From positions 806,001 to 870,000 of the forward strand of contig CAJZBQ010000062.1 of assembly GCA_914767885.1 (NCBI GenBank): a stretch of DNA of 64,000 nt. Direction: 5' to 3'. Made by a program: the position numbers and the translations under genes. Below are positions 62,509 to 64,000 of this stretch, piece after piece (positions within the stretch are counted from its first letter, which is position 1; each line of letters opens with the position of its first letter). The stretch comes from Blepharisma stoltei. Lineage: Eukaryota; Ciliophora; Heterotrichea; Heterotrichida; Blepharismidae. The notes under the pieces are model-generated. The model did no database searches. It saw only the letters and a program-made list of their open reading frames with translations, and had not been told where the DNA came from.

Positions 62509-63879
62509 TTAGCTGCCTGTTAAAAATTCTTTTATTTTGTTTTGTACTTCTTTTGGCTTTTCTGCATGTATAATTAAATATGGCGTCTCAACTTGGGTCT
62601 GGCCTCTCGGCCAGACAGTTTCGAGCCCTATTTAATTATATCCGGCAAGGTTTTGCCTAGCTAGAGATGGACAGCAATATCAGGTAAGCAATTCTGGCAG
62701 TGTACAGAGCCTGATCCCAGTCCGTTCTCAGGTTAGGATTTTACCTCGAGGGAAGAGGAGGCTTGGGGTTGGAAAGGAGAAGCCCAGCAGCGCCTACAGG
62801 TAATCCCTAGGCCATTCGGGCAAATCTCTAGCGAGAAACCGGGAGTTTCGCCCCGGGCTACAAGTTTTCCTCTTTTGCCGAAAGTCAGCCAGAAATTCCA
62901 TTTTTTGGAATTTCCCAGCAGACAACCCTCGTTACAGAGAAAGTAGCTCAATCATGAGCCGTCGAAGCCGGAACATCGCGCAGGAGGCGCGCGTTGGAGA
63001 TCAAAGCTAGCTATCCCAGCAACTAGTGGGCCCCGAGCGACGAGAGCGTGGTGGTAGTCCTGGAAGAGCAACCCGTAGGAGACGTTAAACGTCATGGTTA
63101 ATAAGTTAAGTTAAGTTAAGTTAAGGCTTTTCTGCATGTAAAAAATGCCCAGCACCGACTACTGATTGAATTCGTGTATTTGGCATTATCTGTGTATAAA
63201 AATCAATCAGCTTTATTTTGTCTGTGAGTAATGGATTCCTTATTGTATGTTTAGAATTTCCCCCAGAAAGTGCTAGAACTTCACCTGTAAACCTACCATC
63301 AGGATTTACCCATCCAGCAATGTCATCTAAGCCTTGAAGTAAATTATCTAATCCTATTCTCCAGATATAATGATCTTCCTTCTCCATCTTCATATTTGAA
63401 GACAATAACGCAGTAATATGATGATCATGGAAATGGTCATCTATTTCTTTTTCTATTTGCTTTCTAGATTTCCCTTCTAAGTGCAACGATTTCATGTACT
63501 CTAGATATTGCCTTAGCTCTGGGAATCGCTGATTCATCATAAAGGTATAAGAAATAGGGGCTACATCAAGAATGCAAACTTTTTCAAATCTTTCAGGTCT
63601 GGTGCAGCAAGCGTACATAGCTGTTTTTCCTCCCATTGAGTGCCCTATCACAGATGCTCTTGGGATATTGTGCTTATCCATAAATCGAAATAGATCATCA
63701 GAAAGTATTTTATATGTCATACCTGGCTGATGAAAACTCCTTCCATGGTTTCTTGCATCTAATAGAAAATGGTTTCCATCGATTCCTTTGGCTATGCTGC
63801 TCAAATTTAAAGCATTTCCAAGCAGCCCATGAAGCCATAGCACTGGCTTGCCAGACCCAAAGTTGAAAAAGTTGACCAT
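62509..63879 (-). CDS. ABHD11: ABHD11-type alpha/beta hydrolase
   Basis: Start MVNFFNFGSGKPVLWLHGLL. Oxyanion region LHGLLGNALN, LLDARNHGRSFH, nucleophile elbow GHSMGGKTAM (Ser), ILDVAPISY (with Asp), and catalytic His in VVGAGHFLHAEKP. These match ABHD11, a mitochondrial hydrolase that protects lipoylated 2-oxoglutarate dehydrogenase in mammals. A SINE splits the last exon within HAEKP; precise removal gives HAEKPKEVQNKIKEFLTGS and a stop, 266 residues. No mitochondrial presequence is evident. Confidence 0.92.
62555..63140 (+). mobile_element. SINE-like retroposon, subfamily A, in ABHD11
   Basis: Perfect 16 bp duplication GGCTTTTCTGCATGTA at 62555-62570 and 63125-63140. Body 554 bp. 5' fold: TAATTAAATA pairs with TATTTAATTA, enclosing TCTGGCC-TCTC-GGCCAGA; then ATCCGGCAAGGTTTTGCC. 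Tail (TTAAG)n at 63098-63124. The freshest and cleanest copy. Confidence 0.95.
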
Positions 63880-64000
63880 TTTTGTATATATATATATGAA
63901 ATTTTAATAATATCCCAATAGTTTATTTAATATTGATAAATTAGTTATATTTAAATGCTATAAGAAAAACTCTCCAGCCATCACATAAATTTTTGCAATG

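Noticed and set aside
63090-63124. Telomere-like (TTAAG)n repeat
   Set aside because: It is the 3' tail of a SINE directly next to its target duplication; other copies have different repeat units.

Overview
The window looks like germline (micronuclear) DNA of a heterotrich ciliate, most like Blepharisma. Three signs support this. UGA is read as tryptophan inside many conserved genes, while UAA and UAG act as stops. Introns are only 15-17 nt long. Many genes that are clearly conserved are broken by AT-rich or repetitive inserts whose precise removal restores the reading frame. None of the sequence looks bacterial: there are no operons, ribosome binding sites or CRISPR arrays.

Layout. 1-5700: a partial gene, a small hypothetical gene, a PARP-like gene with a probable frameshift, and a decayed actin pseudogene, all riddled with inserts. 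5.7-15.2 kb: a zinc-finger protein, two large intergenic MITEs, a NUDT19-like Nudix hydrolase, a Rab32-like GTPase, a coiled-coil gene and a protein with repeated FxPK motifs. 15.6-27.5 kb: ribosomal protein eL38, delta-1-pyrroline-5-carboxylate dehydrogenase (ALDH12 type), membrane proteins, the AFG2 AAA+ ATPase and a PhoD-like phosphatase. 27.8-38.5 kb: a membrane-anchored aspartic protease, a second FxPK-motif paralogue, the replisome protein Ctf4/WDHD1, a CS-domain (CacyBP-like) protein and a macrodomain protein. 38.5-45.1 kb: one gene for a giant receptor-like protein (two periplasmic-binding-type domains plus about nine membrane spans), carrying seven inserts. 46-64 kb: POP1 of RNase P/MRP, 2-aminoethylphosphonate transaminase, a cyclic-nucleotide-binding protein, a coiled-coil protein, a TPR/RRM-like protein, VPS35, an acylated ankyrin protein, a WD40 coat-like protein and ABHD11.

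The most striking content is the set of inserts. I see: (1) about a dozen copies of a roughly 240-400 bp MITE with CTCCGTGAGCG inverted ends, flanked by TTA or TAA duplications; (2) at least ten SINE-like retroposons of 0.27-0.57 kb with 9-16 bp target-site duplications, simple-repeat 3' tails and a conserved 5' RNA fold; (3) two further MITE types; (4) foldback elements of about 145-175 bp; (5) a 1.19 kb Mutator-like element with a 9 bp duplication; (6) short TA-bounded inserts of 52-91 bp. In nearly every gene, removing the insert together with one copy of its flanking repeat gives a coding length divisible by three and rejoins a conserved protein motif. These inserts therefore behave as internal eliminated sequences. 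Some can be cut at TA pointers; others have no usable TA and seem to be removed between their long target-site duplications.

The genes are unrelated housekeeping functions (translation, replication, RNA processing, trafficking, proline catabolism) packed tightly: 18 bp between two divergent start codons and 0 bp between two convergent stop codons. All joined gene models are my inference from DNA; no transcript or somatic sequence was available.
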